A stretch of DNA of 64,000 nucleotides from Fictibacillus sp. FJAT-27399 (GTDB lineage: Bacteria > Bacillota > Bacilli > Bacillales > Fictibacillaceae): contig NZ_LMVC01000002.1 of NCBI RefSeq assembly GCF_001510655.1, positions 1,214,379-1,278,378 on the forward strand, given 5' to 3'. Positions 34,823 through 43,539 of the stretch are shown here, one piece after another (the first letter of the stretch is position 1; every line of letters starts with the position of its first letter). The position numbers and the translations under genes were made by a program. The notes under the pieces are model-generated. The model ran no database searches, had not been told where the DNA came from, and worked only from the letters and a program-made list of their open reading frames with translations.

Positions 34823-35851
34823 TTGATTAAACCTTTTGTACCGCAGCTGGTATACATTGAACCGAGAGCGCTGGAGTACCCTCTTGGGGTTCAGCTGAAA
34901 AAGAAATTTGAAGATATGGGCCTCGAGATCCGGGAAACAACCTCACATAATCAAGTGCGAAATATCCCAGGAGATAACGATCTGCAAAAATACAGGAATG
35001 CCAAATCAACACTTGTTGTCGGCGTCCGGAAGACCTTGAATTTTGATTCCTCGAAACCGTCAGCTGAGTATGCCATACCATTTGCCACCGGATGCATGGG
35101 ACATTGCCATTACTGTTACCTTCAAACTACGATGGGAAGCAAGCCTTATATCCGCACTTATGTGAACGTGGAAGAAATATTGGACCAGGCTCAAAAATAT
35201 ATGGAAGAACGAGCTCCGCAGATCACACGGTTTGAAGCTTCCTGTACGTCCGATATTGTTGGAATCGATCATTTGACACATACATTGAAGCATGCCATTG
35301 AATATTTTGGCCAGTCTGACCTTGGACGCCTTCGATTTGTAACCAAATTTCATCATGTCGATCATCTGCTGGACGCAAAACATAACGGACGCACGCGATT
35401 CCGTTTCAGTGTGAATGCTGACTATGTGATTAAATATTTTGAACCGGGAACATCGCCCCTCGACATGCGGATAGAGGCTGCAAAAAAGGTTGCCAATGCG
35501 GAATACCCGCTGGGCTTCATCGTAGCGCCTATCTATATCCATGAAGGCTGGCAGGAGGGATACCGTCAATTGTTTGAGAAGCTGGATGCCGCACTTCCCC
35601 AAAGTGCCAGGGATGATATTACGTTCGAAATGATTCAGCATCGATTTACAAAACCAGCCAAACGGGTAATCGAGAAAAACTATCCAAAAACGAAACTTGA
35701 GATGAATGAAGAAGAGCGGCGCTATAAGTGGGGCCGCTATGGGATTGGAAAGTATATCTACAGTAAGGAGGAAGAACACGAGCTGCGGGAGAGCCTGGAG
35801 TCAGACATTGACAAATACTTTCCTAATGCGAAAATTGAATATTTTACGTAA
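34823..35851 (+). CDS. splB: spore photoproduct lyase
   Basis: Radical-SAM enzyme that reverts the spore photoproduct (5-thyminyl-5,6-dihydrothymine) to two thymines during germination. 342 residues. The 4Fe-4S motif CMGHCHYC is clear, preceded by AIPFATG and followed by YLQTTMGSKPYIRTYVN; FEASCTSDIVGIDHLTH and RFSVNADYVI are family segments. Expected cysteine near Cys141 of the B. subtilis enzyme lies in EASCTSD. TTG start at 34823 with GGGAGTG upstream. Proves a spore-forming host. Confidence 0.95.
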   Translation: MIKPFVPQLVYIEPRALEYPLGVQLKKKFEDMGLEIRETTSHNQVRNIPGDNDLQKYRNAKSTLVVGVRKTLNFDSSKPSAEYAIPFATGCMGHCHYCYLQTTMGSKPYIRTYVNVEEILDQAQKYMEERAPQITRFEASCTSDIVGIDHLTHTLKHAIEYFGQSDLGRLRFVTKFHHVDHLLDAKHNGRTRFRFSVNADYVIKYFEPGTSPLDMRIEAAKKVANAEYPLGFIVAPIYIHEGWQEGYRQLFEKLDAALPQSARDDITFEMIQHRFTKPAKRVIEKNYPKTKLEMNEEERRYKWGRYGIGKYIYSKEEEHELRESLESDIDKYFPNAKIEYFT

Positions 35852-35856
35852 ACACC

Positions 35857-35886
35857 AACCGGGCCCATTTGTGACCCCGGTTTTTT
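35857..35886 (+). terminator. splAB terminator
   Basis: AACCGGG/CCCGGTT (35857-35863, 35876-35882) followed by six T. Confidence 0.75.
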
Positions 35887-35891
35887 CCTTT

Positions 35892-36839
35892 TTATTTATA
35901 AAGGTCCAATAATTCCGTCAGTCGTATCCTCATGAGTTCAAGCAATTCTTGAGGCTGCTTTACCCTCGCTTTTTTACCCAATCCAATAAAAAATTCCGCA
36001 AAATAGTCCAAATCGGTTATAGGAATTGGACACTCTAGCCATCCTGTGCCATCTTTTCGTGTCTTTAGCTCGGGTGCGGCCCAAATTTCTGATTCACACT
36101 GCTGGACGCCCTCTTTGTTCAGTACAACTTTGAGCCTGACCAGTTTTTCTCTTGGCTGGTTGTGGGATCTTCTGTTTCCCAGGTGAAGCGAGGAAAAGTC
36201 CATTGGTTCAGTTTTTTTCGAAGGATAGCCAACATTTTGGATACGATCGCAGCGGAAGCTCCGAAAATCTTCCCGGTGAAAACAATAAGCAGGACAGTAC
36301 CATAAACCATTGCTTGCATAAATTCCAATCGGCTGGATCTCCCTTTTTGTGGTTAAACCCTTAGATGCATATTCCACCACAATGACTTTTTGCTGGATGG
36401 ACGCCTTCAGAAGAGCAGACAGATAGGGAGATTTTGAGCTCCGATGAGGGGTGATGATGTCTACACGATTTTTCATTTCATCAATCCTGTCCCTGACTTC
36501 ACCGGACATATAAAAATAAAATTTGTTTAGCGCTGAAGAGTATTCCGTTTCAAACGGCAATGATGAGAAATGGCGCAGAGCGTGGCCTGCAAAAAAAATG
36601 GAGACGGCCTCTTCTTCCGTAAAAACGATGGGGGGTAGTATCCGTTCATTCAGCACCTGGTAGCCTCCATGGGGGCCCACTTCTGAATACAGAGGGATGC
36701 CCAACTCGCTTAGCTCTTGCAGATCACGGAGTATCGTGCGTTGTGATACGTCAAATTCCTGAGCCAGTTCTTTTACGGTAAACTTTCTTTTTCGGTTTAC
36801 AGTCATCATTAATTCCAGGATACGTTTCGATTTTGACAT
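35892..36839 (-). CDS. HTH/WYL-domain transcriptional regulator (YafY family)
   Basis: DNA-binding regulator of 315 residues. N-terminal winged helix: RILELMMTVNRKRKFTVKEL then VSQRTILRDLQELSELGIPL; then GPHGGYQVL wing, a helical linker, and a WYL domain (GIYASNGLWYCPAYCFHR, DFRSFRCDRIQNV, with the W-Y/C-F pattern) that usually senses a ligand or nucleic acid. ATG 36839 with GGAG 9 bases upstream; ATG 36854 is a possible longer start. Divergent from the DinB gene with 118 bases between, so it may control it. Confidence 0.82.
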   Translation of the reverse strand: MSKSKRILELMMTVNRKRKFTVKELAQEFDVSQRTILRDLQELSELGIPLYSEVGPHGGYQVLNERILPPIVFTEEEAVSIFFAGHALRHFSSLPFETEYSSALNKFYFYMSGEVRDRIDEMKNRVDIITPHRSSKSPYLSALLKASIQQKVIVVEYASKGLTTKREIQPIGIYASNGLWYCPAYCFHREDFRSFRCDRIQNVGYPSKKTEPMDFSSLHLGNRRSHNQPREKLVRLKVVLNKEGVQQCESEIWAAPELKTRKDGTGWLECPIPITDLDYFAEFFIGLGKKARVKQPQELLELMRIRLTELLDLYK

Positions 36840-36957
36840 CTTAATTTTCTCCATTTTTTATTTATGACATTCCCTGTCACTATTATAAGCTACAATGAAA
36901 CCACAACAAGTACATTAGCACTTAAAGAAATCAAATAAGTGAAATGGAGTGAGCAAG

Positions 36958-37443
36958 ATGCAGGGAATAAACGAATTGAAAGAGATGCTTCTTGAAGAAT
37001 TGGAGCTGATTGTAAGAACTTCAACAAATTTAATCGGTAAAATATCACCGAACCACTTGGATTACCGCCCAAGAGAAAACATGAGATCTTTGCATGAACT
37101 GGTGCTGCACCTCGTTTCCGTGCCTTCTACTGACCTTCTGATCCTGCAGGAGAAAAGCGAAGAAGAGGTTCGGGAACTCGAATCGGAGGTTGCCTCTGAT
37201 CACGAGCCAGAACAATGGATCGTGAGGATGAAAAATGGGCTGCAGGATGTAAGGAGCTATATGGAACAGATGCCGGATGAAGAATTTCTTCAAAAGAAAA
37301 CGAAGCCGTTTTATTTAGATCATGGGACTGTGCAGGCCAAATGGCTGATTGAAATCGTCACTCATGCTCAGCATCACCGGGCGCAGCTCTTTAATTATTT
37401 GAAGGAACAGGGCTATGACGTAAACATGTTTAATCTTTACTGA
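36958..37443 (+). CDS. DinB family four-helix protein
   Basis: 161 residues; four-helix bundle with the metal-site His pattern of the DinB/YfiT family: SLHELVLHLVSVPS and THAQHHRAQLFNYLKEQGYD. Members include damage-induced proteins and thiol transferases (BST), so function is not fixed. ATG 36958 after GGAGTGAG. 29 bases before the hydrolase pseudogene. Confidence 0.78.
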   Translation: MQGINELKEMLLEELELIVRTSTNLIGKISPNHLDYRPRENMRSLHELVLHLVSVPSTDLLILQEKSEEEVRELESEVASDHEPEQWIVRMKNGLQDVRSYMEQMPDEEFLQKKTKPFYLDHGTVQAKWLIEIVTHAQHHRAQLFNYLKEQGYDVNMFNLY

Positions 37444-37472
37444 TTAAACATTAGGAAAGAGGGAGATCACTT

Positions 37473-38035
37473 ATGATGAAAAAGAAAACAAATGAGAAAG
37501 GATTGTTTTTTGATGGACCGGACACAAGGCTTTCATATTTGGACTTTGGCGGGGAAGGAACGACTATTCTCGCATTGCACGGACACATGAATGAGGGGCT
37601 CTTTGCAGAAGGATTAGCCGAACATATTCAGGAAGCCTGCCGTATGATTGCGCTTGATCAGAGGGGGCACGGTGAATCCGGCCGTCCGTCAAGCTATGAA
37701 AATGACTTGTATGTTGAAGACGCGATTGCTCTGCTGAATCATCTCAACATTGAAAAGGTGGGGGCTTCCATTCGACGTGGAGGACATCCTCCGCTCACAA
37801 CGTGAACTAAACGGGGACTATTGGAAAGAATGGACCGCCTCAACCGTTCCGGCCTTATTGAAGCAGAGTGCTATCATCTGAGCATGCTCAGGAAATGGTG
37901 TCAAAAAGACCGAACACAGAGCTTGTTAGTATTGAAGCTGGCCATGCGGTCTATTTTGACAATCCTGAATGTTATCGAGAGGAGATTGTTAACTTTATGA
38001 GTAAGCGTGGATTTATCAAAGAACGGCAGATTTAG
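37473..38035 (+). pseudogene. alpha/beta hydrolase, deleted and frameshifted
   Basis: Starts normally (ILALHGHMNEG, MIALDQRGHGESGRP, NHLNIEKVG) but just where the nucleophile elbow GHSLGG should come, at about 37757, the sequence jumps to a downstream part (PFDVEDILRSQRELNG, YWKEWTASTVPALLKQ) in another frame. A second shift at about 37873 leads to SEHAQEMVSKRPNTELVS and EAGHAVYFDNPECYRE with the catalytic His, in a third frame, ending at 38035. About 60-70 residues including the nucleophile are lost, so the enzyme is dead. A hairpin GGTACA/TGTACC plus T (38043-38075) still ends the unit. Confidence 0.85.
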
Positions 38036-38118
38036 TTTTTTAGGTACAGCTCTCACTGGGTTGTACCGAATTTTTGTTGTACACTAACAGTAAACCTCTC
38101 GTTGAAAGGGATGTATCT

Positions 38119-38448
38119 ATGACGTTTACTGACCGGGCACTTCTTATCATAAAACAAATACCTGAAGGAAAAGTCATGACTTATGGACAGATCGCCCGCC
38201 TCGCTGGAAGTCCCCGCGGTGCAAGACAGGTTGTGAGAATTCTTCATTCGATGAGTAAAAAGCATCGCCTTCCTTGGCATCGGGTCATCAATGCAAAGGG
38301 AGAAATCGGGTTTACAGACGAAGAAATGCACGCTGTGCAACGGTTTTCTCTCGAGAGTGAAGGGATATCTGTTTCATCAGATGGCAGGATCAATCTTCAA
38401 TTGTACTTGCATCAGCCTGAAACAAGCAAAAGGATGTACACCTCATGA
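38119..38448 (+). CDS. alkyltransferase-like protein (Atl)
   Basis: MGMT-family DNA-binding protein of 109 residues in which the acceptor Cys is replaced: PWHRVI instead of PCHRV. Also seen: GKVMTYGQIARLAGSPRGAR (helix-turn-helix with the Arg finger region) and KGEIGFTDEE. Such Atl proteins bind O6-alkylguanine and hand the lesion to nucleotide excision repair. ATG 38119 with AAAGGGATG upstream; a longer frame to 38074 has no ribosome site. Its stop lies inside the following terminator. Confidence 0.87.
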   Translation: MTFTDRALLIIKQIPEGKVMTYGQIARLAGSPRGARQVVRILHSMSKKHRLPWHRVINAKGEIGFTDEEMHAVQRFSLESEGISVSSDGRINLQLYLHQPETSKRMYTS

Positions 38449-38468
38449 GCGGGGCGTACATCCTTTAT
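38431..38468 (+). terminator. terminator overlapping the atl stop
   Basis: AGGATGTAC/GTACATCCT (38431-38439, 38456-38464) then T-rich sequence. Confidence 0.7.
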
Positions 38469-38476
38469 TTTTTTGC

Positions 38477-38662
38477 TTATTTTGAAGTCCTCTTATTTTT
38501 ATATTTTTCTAGTACGTGCCTCATGCCTTCTTCTAGAAGGTCGTTTGCAGGTCTGTCAAGCTTTGCTGCCAATGCTTTTAATTCCTTATACAATGACTGG
38601 CTCAAAGTCGTATTCACGTTCTTTCGGTCATCATTTTTTGGCCGGATGCTGCTCTGATACAT
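38477..38662 (-). CDS. ribbon-helix-helix-like small protein
   Basis: 61 residues, basic at both ends: KNVNTTLSQSLYKELKALAA then LDRPANDLLEEGMRHVLEKY has the beta-helix-helix pattern of an RHH DNA-binding fold. ATG with GGAGG 7 bases before on the minus strand. 20 bases downstream of the molybdopterin enzyme gene on the same strand, so probably co-transcribed. No partner toxin is seen, so it is not called an antitoxin. Confidence 0.65.
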   Translation of the reverse strand: MYQSSIRPKNDDRKNVNTTLSQSLYKELKALAAKLDRPANDLLEEGMRHVLEKYKNKRTSK

Positions 38663-38682
38663 CGTTTCCTCCTATTGGTTAT

Positions 38683-40725
38683 TTATTGTATTTTTTCAAT
38701 ACTGATCCGTCCGGAGAAAAAAGTCGCACCGCCGCCCATATCGGCGACCCGGTCAGGCGTTAGAACGTTGACTAACTGTTTTGTACCAGGAAGGTCTGCC
38801 CAAAGCCCCTGTGTAACCGCTACTCCGGACAGAACGTTTTCACCGATGGATGCCTGCAGCAAGCATTCTCCACGATTGTTCCATATTCTTACCATTTCTC
38901 CGTTTTCAATGTTCAGTTCAGCTGCGTCTCTCGAATTGATATGCAGCTGAGGTGTTTTTTCCAACTGGATATGTTTATCGTTATTACTGAACGTCGAGTT
39001 TAAGAAATTATGATTGGGTCCCGGTACGAATAAAAATGGATGATCACCGTCAGCAGGAAGTGGAATATACGTCGGCAGTGCTGGGTAGCCGTCTTCCTCC
39101 ATCTTTTTGGAATACAGCTCGATTTTCCCGCTTGGTGTCGGGAGTCTTCCTGGAAACAATGGTGTGTTTTTTGCTTTGACAAACTGATTTTCTTTTAACG
39201 CCTGCAAATCAATGTCTTCAATATATGAATTGGCCGGGTAATGGAACGCCTGTTCAATCATTTCTTCATCAGAATCTGTAAACACATCATCCTGGAACCC
39301 CATCGCTTCGGCCAGTAGGCGGAAAACATCGGGATTGGACTTGCTTTCCCCATATGGCTCGATTACAGGTTCCTGTATCTGTGTGTACTTGTGCCAGTAG
39401 GACGTATAAAAATCCGTGTTTTCAAACGATGAGGTAGCGGGCAGCACGATGTCCGCATAGGACGCTGTTTCGGTTAGGAACAGATCGTGAACGACAATGA
39501 ACAGATCTTCCCGTTCCAGCCCTTTGCGTACTTTATTCCCTTCCGGAGCTACTACAGCTGGATTGCAATTGTATACAAACATCGATGAGATGGGCGGCTT
39601 TAAGTCAAGCAAAGCACTTCCGATCTGGTTCATGTTAATGACGCGTGTCTCTTTATTCTCAAGCAGATCTGGCCGTTGAACCGCTGCTGTATTGTGGGCA
39701 AGGTAGCCGGAGTTTCCTTTTATCGCGCCACCGCCTTTTACAATCCAATGCCCTGTTATGGCTGGAAGGCATGCGATGGTACGGACAGCCATACCGCCGT
39801 TGTCATGATGCTGCAGACCGTTTCCGATGCGGATAAAAGAAGGTGAGACGGTACCGTATAGCGCTGCAAGTTCCTTTAAATCGTCAACCGGAATACCGGT
39901 AATTGCTGCTACGGTATGGGGATCATATTGTTTTACATGTTCCCGGAGTTCCTGATAGCCGATGGAGTATTCTTGCAAGAACTCCAGATCCGCCAGGCCT
40001 TCTTCAAAAAGGAGGTTCATCAAGCCGAGAGCAAGAGCACTGTCTGTTCCCGGAAGAATAGGAATAAACCAGTCTGCTAGAATACCTGTCCGGTTCTTAT
40101 GGACATCAATAACGACGATTTTTGCTCCGTTTTTTCGTGATTTTTGCGCCAGTGCGACCTGATGCATGTTGGTGCTGACTGCATTTATCCCCCAAAAGAT
40201 GATTAATTTTGAATGGATGGTGTCTTCAGGATCTATTCCAAAGCTTCCTCCCATTGTGTATTTATAGCCAACCGATCCTGCCACTGAACAGATAGTCTGG
40301 TCCAGGCGGCTGGCACCGAGACGGTGAAAGAAACGCCTGTCCATGCCTTCAGCGCTCAATATCCCCATGTTTCCATAAAAACTGTAGGGAAGAATGCTCT
40401 CAGGACCCTCAGATGCTATAAGATTCTTCCATTTGGAGGCGATTGATTCTATTGCCTCGTCCCATGTAATTGGTTCAAATTGCCCCGACCCTTTAGGGCC
40501 TGTCCGTTTTAAAGGAGTGGTCAGCCGCTTCGAATCATAGATTCGTTCCGGCATATTTCTTACTTTGTTGCAGATGTTCCCTTTTGTAACGGGATGATTT
40601 GGATCTCCCTGAACTCTCGTTATTTTCCCATCTGTTTTATGTAGAAGCAGACCGCATTGATCCGGACAATCCAGAGGGCAGACTGAGGGGAAGATGCCAT
40701 TCTGCTGTTTCTTGAAGGTGCTCAT
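38683..40725 (-). CDS. yoaE: molybdopterin-dependent oxidoreductase (YoaE-like)
   Basis: Member of the DMSO reductase/formate dehydrogenase family, 680 residues, with a 4Fe-4S cluster site at the N-terminus (CPLDCPDQCG and GNICNKV) and the bis-MGD binding domains (ITWDEAIESIASKW, GNMGILSAEG, IIFWGINAVSTN, VVIDVHKNRTGILADW, HDLFLTETASYADIVLPATS). No twin-arginine signal, so it is cytosolic. Length equals that of B. subtilis YoaE, whose substrate is not established. ATG at 40725 after AAGGAG. Confidence 0.88.
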   Translation of the reverse strand: MSTFKKQQNGIFPSVCPLDCPDQCGLLLHKTDGKITRVQGDPNHPVTKGNICNKVRNMPERIYDSKRLTTPLKRTGPKGSGQFEPITWDEAIESIASKWKNLIASEGPESILPYSFYGNMGILSAEGMDRRFFHRLGASRLDQTICSVAGSVGYKYTMGGSFGIDPEDTIHSKLIIFWGINAVSTNMHQVALAQKSRKNGAKIVVIDVHKNRTGILADWFIPILPGTDSALALGLMNLLFEEGLADLEFLQEYSIGYQELREHVKQYDPHTVAAITGIPVDDLKELAALYGTVSPSFIRIGNGLQHHDNGGMAVRTIACLPAITGHWIVKGGGAIKGNSGYLAHNTAAVQRPDLLENKETRVINMNQIGSALLDLKPPISSMFVYNCNPAVVAPEGNKVRKGLEREDLFIVVHDLFLTETASYADIVLPATSSFENTDFYTSYWHKYTQIQEPVIEPYGESKSNPDVFRLLAEAMGFQDDVFTDSDEEMIEQAFHYPANSYIEDIDLQALKENQFVKAKNTPLFPGRLPTPSGKIELYSKKMEEDGYPALPTYIPLPADGDHPFLFVPGPNHNFLNSTFSNNDKHIQLEKTPQLHINSRDAAELNIENGEMVRIWNNRGECLLQASIGENVLSGVAVTQGLWADLPGTKQLVNVLTPDRVADMGGGATFFSGRISIEKIQ

Positions 40726-40756
40726 GGTTTACTCCTTTCATCCTCTTGTTTATCTA

Positions 40757-40785
40757 AGGATAAGATCAATTCACCAGATTATCAA
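40757..40785 (-). promoter_or_regulatory. promoter of the molybdopterin oxidoreductase
   Basis: Minus strand TTGATA (40780-40785), 17 bases, TATCCT (40757-40762), about 30 bases before the start codon. Confidence 0.5.
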
Positions 40786-40901
40786 TGACTTCTTTCCAAA
40801 AGAAAGAGGGTTGGTAACTTTAACAAGATACCGAAGAAGCGGTTTTCATTGAAATGAAATAAATTTGTAAAAATTGTAATCTAAATCCTGCGGAGGAGCA
40901 T

Positions 40902-40940
40902 ATGATTTATTGTTTGGCAACAAACGTAAATTTAAAGTAA
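40902..40940 (+). CDS. possible 12-codon upstream ORF of the L,D-transpeptidase gene
   Basis: ATG at 40902, three bases after GGAGGAG, reads MIYCLATNVNLK and stops 12 bases before the next start. The close spacing is poor, so translation is doubtful; it could couple or tune translation of the next gene. Confidence 0.25.
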   Translation: MIYCLATNVNLK

Positions 40941-40952
40941 GGAAGGGAACAG

Positions 40953-41687
40953 ATGAAGAAATTTTTAGCGCTCCTCTTAACGTTCAGTTTTGTGTTGTTT
41001 TTTGCTCAGCCTGCCAGTGCAGCTGGAGTAAGCCAATTCATTATCATCAACAAATCAAAGAATGAACTGGCCTACTATGAAAACAGCAGGCTGAACAGTG
41101 TGTTCAAAGTGGCTACTGGCCGAGAAAGGTCTTTTACGCCTGAAGGAAAGTTCAAAATTGTAAACAAAATCGTTAACCGGCCGTACTACTCTGGCCATAT
41201 TCCTGGAGGAGATCCGAGGAACCCGCTTGGAAACCGCTGGATGGGATTAAATGCCAGAGGGACATGGGGTACCACTTACGCTATTCACGGAAACAACAAC
41301 CCGAATTCCATTGGCACCTATGCCAGTGCCGGCTGTATCCGCATGTACAACAACGAAGTACAGTGGCTCTTCAGCAAGGTGAAAGTGAATACACCTGTGG
41401 TGATAGCGAGTTCGAGCAAATCTTATGATTCCATAGCAGCGGCAAACGGTCTGAAACCATCCTCACTTCCTGCGAACTCCTCTGGGAACCTGAAGCTTGG
41501 GAGCAAAGGAACCGAAGTGAAAGAGCTGCAAAGAACACTTACCAATAAAGGTTACAGTACGAAAGGAATCGACGGCATCTTCGGGAAAAATACAGATTCG
41601 GCTGTACGCAAGTACCAAAAGGCAAACAAACTGAAAGTCGACGGAATTGTGGGACCGGCAACCAAAAAAAGGCTGGGAATGCTGTAA
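40953..41687 (+). CDS. L,D-transpeptidase with peptidoglycan-binding domain
   Basis: Exported cell-wall enzyme of 244 residues that makes or edits L,D cross-links in peptidoglycan. Signal peptide to about residue 24 (cut after ASA), YkuD catalytic domain at about 27-150 with IHGNNNPNSIG and the active-site SAGCIRM, then a PG-binding type 1 domain at about 178-242 (LKLGSKGTEVKELQRTLTNK, GIDGIFGKNTDSAVRKYQKA). ATG 40953 after AAGGAAGGG. Confidence 0.92.
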   Translation: MKKFLALLLTFSFVLFFAQPASAAGVSQFIIINKSKNELAYYENSRLNSVFKVATGRERSFTPEGKFKIVNKIVNRPYYSGHIPGGDPRNPLGNRWMGLNARGTWGTTYAIHGNNNPNSIGTYASAGCIRMYNNEVQWLFSKVKVNTPVVIASSSKSYDSIAAANGLKPSSLPANSSGNLKLGSKGTEVKELQRTLTNKGYSTKGIDGIFGKNTDSAVRKYQKANKLKVDGIVGPATKKRLGML

Positions 41688-41701
41688 TAGAGAAACAGGA
41701 A

Positions 41702-41732
41702 AAGAGATTCTTAAACTGAATCTCTTTTTTTA
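41702..41732 (+). terminator. intrinsic terminator
   Basis: AAAGAGATTC/GAATCTCTTT (41702-41711, 41719-41728) and T run. Confidence 0.8.
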
Positions 41733-41794
41733 TTTTTCTTTCAGGCTAAAAAATGAGATAATTCTAAAATTAACAGATATGAGAGGTGACGGAT

Positions 41795-42850
41795 ATGCAG
41801 CAATGGATTAAAGAAGTAGGACGAGGAAAGCGGGGTGCCAAAGACCTCACATATGAAGAGGCGCTTAAAGCTGCTGCGTGTATTGCTTCAGGGGAGGCAA
41901 CGGATGCTCAAATCGCCGCATTTTTTATGGCCGAACGCATCAAGATGGAAACTCCGGATGAACTTCTCGCTTTCATTCATGAATTCCGAAACCATACCGA
42001 GCATTTGACGCAGCAGACCACTCGAAAGATACTCGACTGCGCAGGCCCTTATAATGGCAGAAACTCATTTGCCGCCACGATTCCTGTAAGTATCCTGTTA
42101 TCACAGCAAGGATTGCCAGTGTTTCTGCATGCGGATGAATCGCTTCCTCCTAAACACGGAACTTCATTAAAAACAATATTGGACCATTTAAAGGTTCCGA
42201 TCGCGCATAGCTTGGAAGAAGTGGAATCTTCTCTTGATCAGACAGAGATCGGGTTTGGGTGGACGGAAAAGCTTTGTCCACCGCTTGGTTCATTAAGAAG
42301 AATACGCAAAGAAATCGGCGTGCGGACAATCATGAACACGGTTGAGAAGCTGCTGGATATTTCGAGTGCCAAATACATTATCCTTGGTGTTTTTCATCGA
42401 TCCGCAGTCAATAAAATCATACCCAGCCTTCAGCGGCTAACCTATGAAAAAGCATTTATCGTGCAGGGGGCGGAAGGTTCAGAAGATCTTCCTGTACACC
42501 GAAGCAGCTTTATTTATGAAGTAACCCAAGAGAAAAGTGAATCTATCATTATTAATCCGGAGGACTATGGATTAAAGCATGCAAAGGAAGTAAACAAAGA
42601 GAACCTGACTCCTGATGTGCAATGTACAACTATTCAAAGAGTACTAGCAGGAGAAAAATCAGGAGAGATTGCCCCATATCGGAATCAAGTGGTTCTAAAC
42701 GCAGGGCTGCGCTTCTATATACTTGGGCATACCTCTTCCATGGCGGAAGGAACGGCACTGGCAGAACAGCTGCTGAATGGCCGTAAAGGAATGGAGCAGC
42801 TTCAGCGCTGGCAGCATCAAGCACATTCCGCTTATACTCATAAGACTTGA
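41795..42850 (+). CDS. TrpD2-like protein (anthranilate phosphoribosyltransferase family)
   Basis: Glycosyltransferase family 3 fold, 351 residues. The N-terminal helical domain reads AKDLTYEEALKAAACIASGE then ATDAQIAAFFMAERIKMETP as in TrpD, and the C-terminal domain has the modified nucleotide region (ILDCAGPYNGRNSFAATIP in place of GTGGD, ESLPPKHGTS). The missing GTGGDxxxTFNIST motif and the absence of trp genes nearby argue against tryptophan synthesis; TrpD2/YbiB-type proteins bind nucleic acid instead. ATG 41795 after GAGAGGTGA; GTG 41786 overlaps that site. Confidence 0.72.
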   Translation: MQQWIKEVGRGKRGAKDLTYEEALKAAACIASGEATDAQIAAFFMAERIKMETPDELLAFIHEFRNHTEHLTQQTTRKILDCAGPYNGRNSFAATIPVSILLSQQGLPVFLHADESLPPKHGTSLKTILDHLKVPIAHSLEEVESSLDQTEIGFGWTEKLCPPLGSLRRIRKEIGVRTIMNTVEKLLDISSAKYIILGVFHRSAVNKIIPSLQRLTYEKAFIVQGAEGSEDLPVHRSSFIYEVTQEKSESIIINPEDYGLKHAKEVNKENLTPDVQCTTIQRVLAGEKSGEIAPYRNQVVLNAGLRFYILGHTSSMAEGTALAEQLLNGRKGMEQLQRWQHQAHSAYTHKT

Positions 42851-42950
42851 GGCGTATGTAAAATTAGACTCAAGGCGAGTTACAAAATGGGGGGAAATCA
42901 AATAAACTAAACATATAGTTTATTACAGCAGAAAAAGGAGTTTATGATAA

Positions 42951-43259
42951 TTGGAACATAAAGGGCTTCGAATTCTTATTCACGCCAGTACGTGGTTTGC
43001 ACCTATACTCGTACCGCTGATCGTTTACCTTTTGATATCTGATCGGGAAGTGAAAAGCCTGGCGCTTCAAGCTGCGCTCTTTCATATTGTAATTGGGGTG
43101 TTAATCGCTATCTCGGCATTCTTCTCATGGGTACTCATCGGTTTGCCATTCTTGATTGTTTTTGGATTAATGGCAATCATCGCCCCTTTAGTGGGGATTT
43201 TCCGTGCATTAAATGACCGGCCTTACCAATATCCGATAGTTGGTTCTTGGGTAAAATAA
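42951..43259 (+). CDS. DUF4870-type membrane protein
   Basis: 102 residues with three hydrophobic segments and the pattern HASTWFAPILVPLIVYLL, VKSLALQAALFHIVIGVL, and IIAPLVGIFRALNDRPYQYP, typical of small DUF4870 proteins of Firmicutes. TTG start at 42951 with AAAGGAG 10 or so bases upstream. Function unknown. Confidence 0.7.
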   Translation: MEHKGLRILIHASTWFAPILVPLIVYLLISDREVKSLALQAALFHIVIGVLIAISAFFSWVLIGLPFLIVFGLMAIIAPLVGIFRALNDRPYQYPIVGSWVK

Positions 43260-43269
43260 TATTTTGGGG

Positions 43270-43306
43270 AAAAAGCATTCTCCGATTCATAGGAGGATGC
43301 TTTTTA
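43270..43306 (+). terminator. intrinsic terminator
   Basis: AAAAAGCAT...CTCC and GGAG...ATGCTTTTT stem, T-rich end. Confidence 0.75.
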
Positions 43307-43430
43307 CTATGACCTTTGCAGTTAACCTATTTACCTAGTTCATTTCAATTGAAAAAAGTTGATTGGTATTTTGGAAGTATTTTCTATGGAATGTATTGTA
43401 AATGATATGTTTGTATAGTAATATGACTCC

Positions 43431-43516
43431 GATTTGGAGGATGTAAAAGGGGAGTACTAGGTCGATATGCGGGGAACAAAGCCCTTCCCTTTTTTTAAAG
43501 CCCTGGTTTCCAAATC
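43431..43516 (+). promoter_or_regulatory. structured leader with terminator before the nuclease gene
   Basis: AAAAGGGGAG (43445-43454) pairs with CTTCCCTTTT (43484-43493) with one mismatch, followed by T to 43496: an intrinsic terminator 44 bases before the start. GATTTGGA (43431-43438) and TCCAAATC (43509-43516) are perfect inverted repeats enclosing it. A possible promoter is TGTATT-N16-TATAGT at about 43392-43419. The region 43310-43539 has no gene. Confidence 0.5.
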
Positions 43517-43539
43517 AAAATAAAAGAGGAGGTAATGAA

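Noticed and set aside
35060-35779. 239-codon ORF on the minus strand
   Set aside because: Antisense shadow of splB, which carries the radical-SAM motif and family similarity.
38477-38662. Toxin-antitoxin system
   Set aside because: The RHH-like protein has no small toxin partner; the neighbour is a 680-residue oxidoreductase.
40820-40860. cre site upstream of the L,D-transpeptidase
   Set aside because: GAAGCGGTTTTCA is one base short of the consensus spacing.
41795-42850. Tryptophan biosynthetic trpD
   Set aside because: The phosphoribosyl motif is altered and no trp genes are adjacent.
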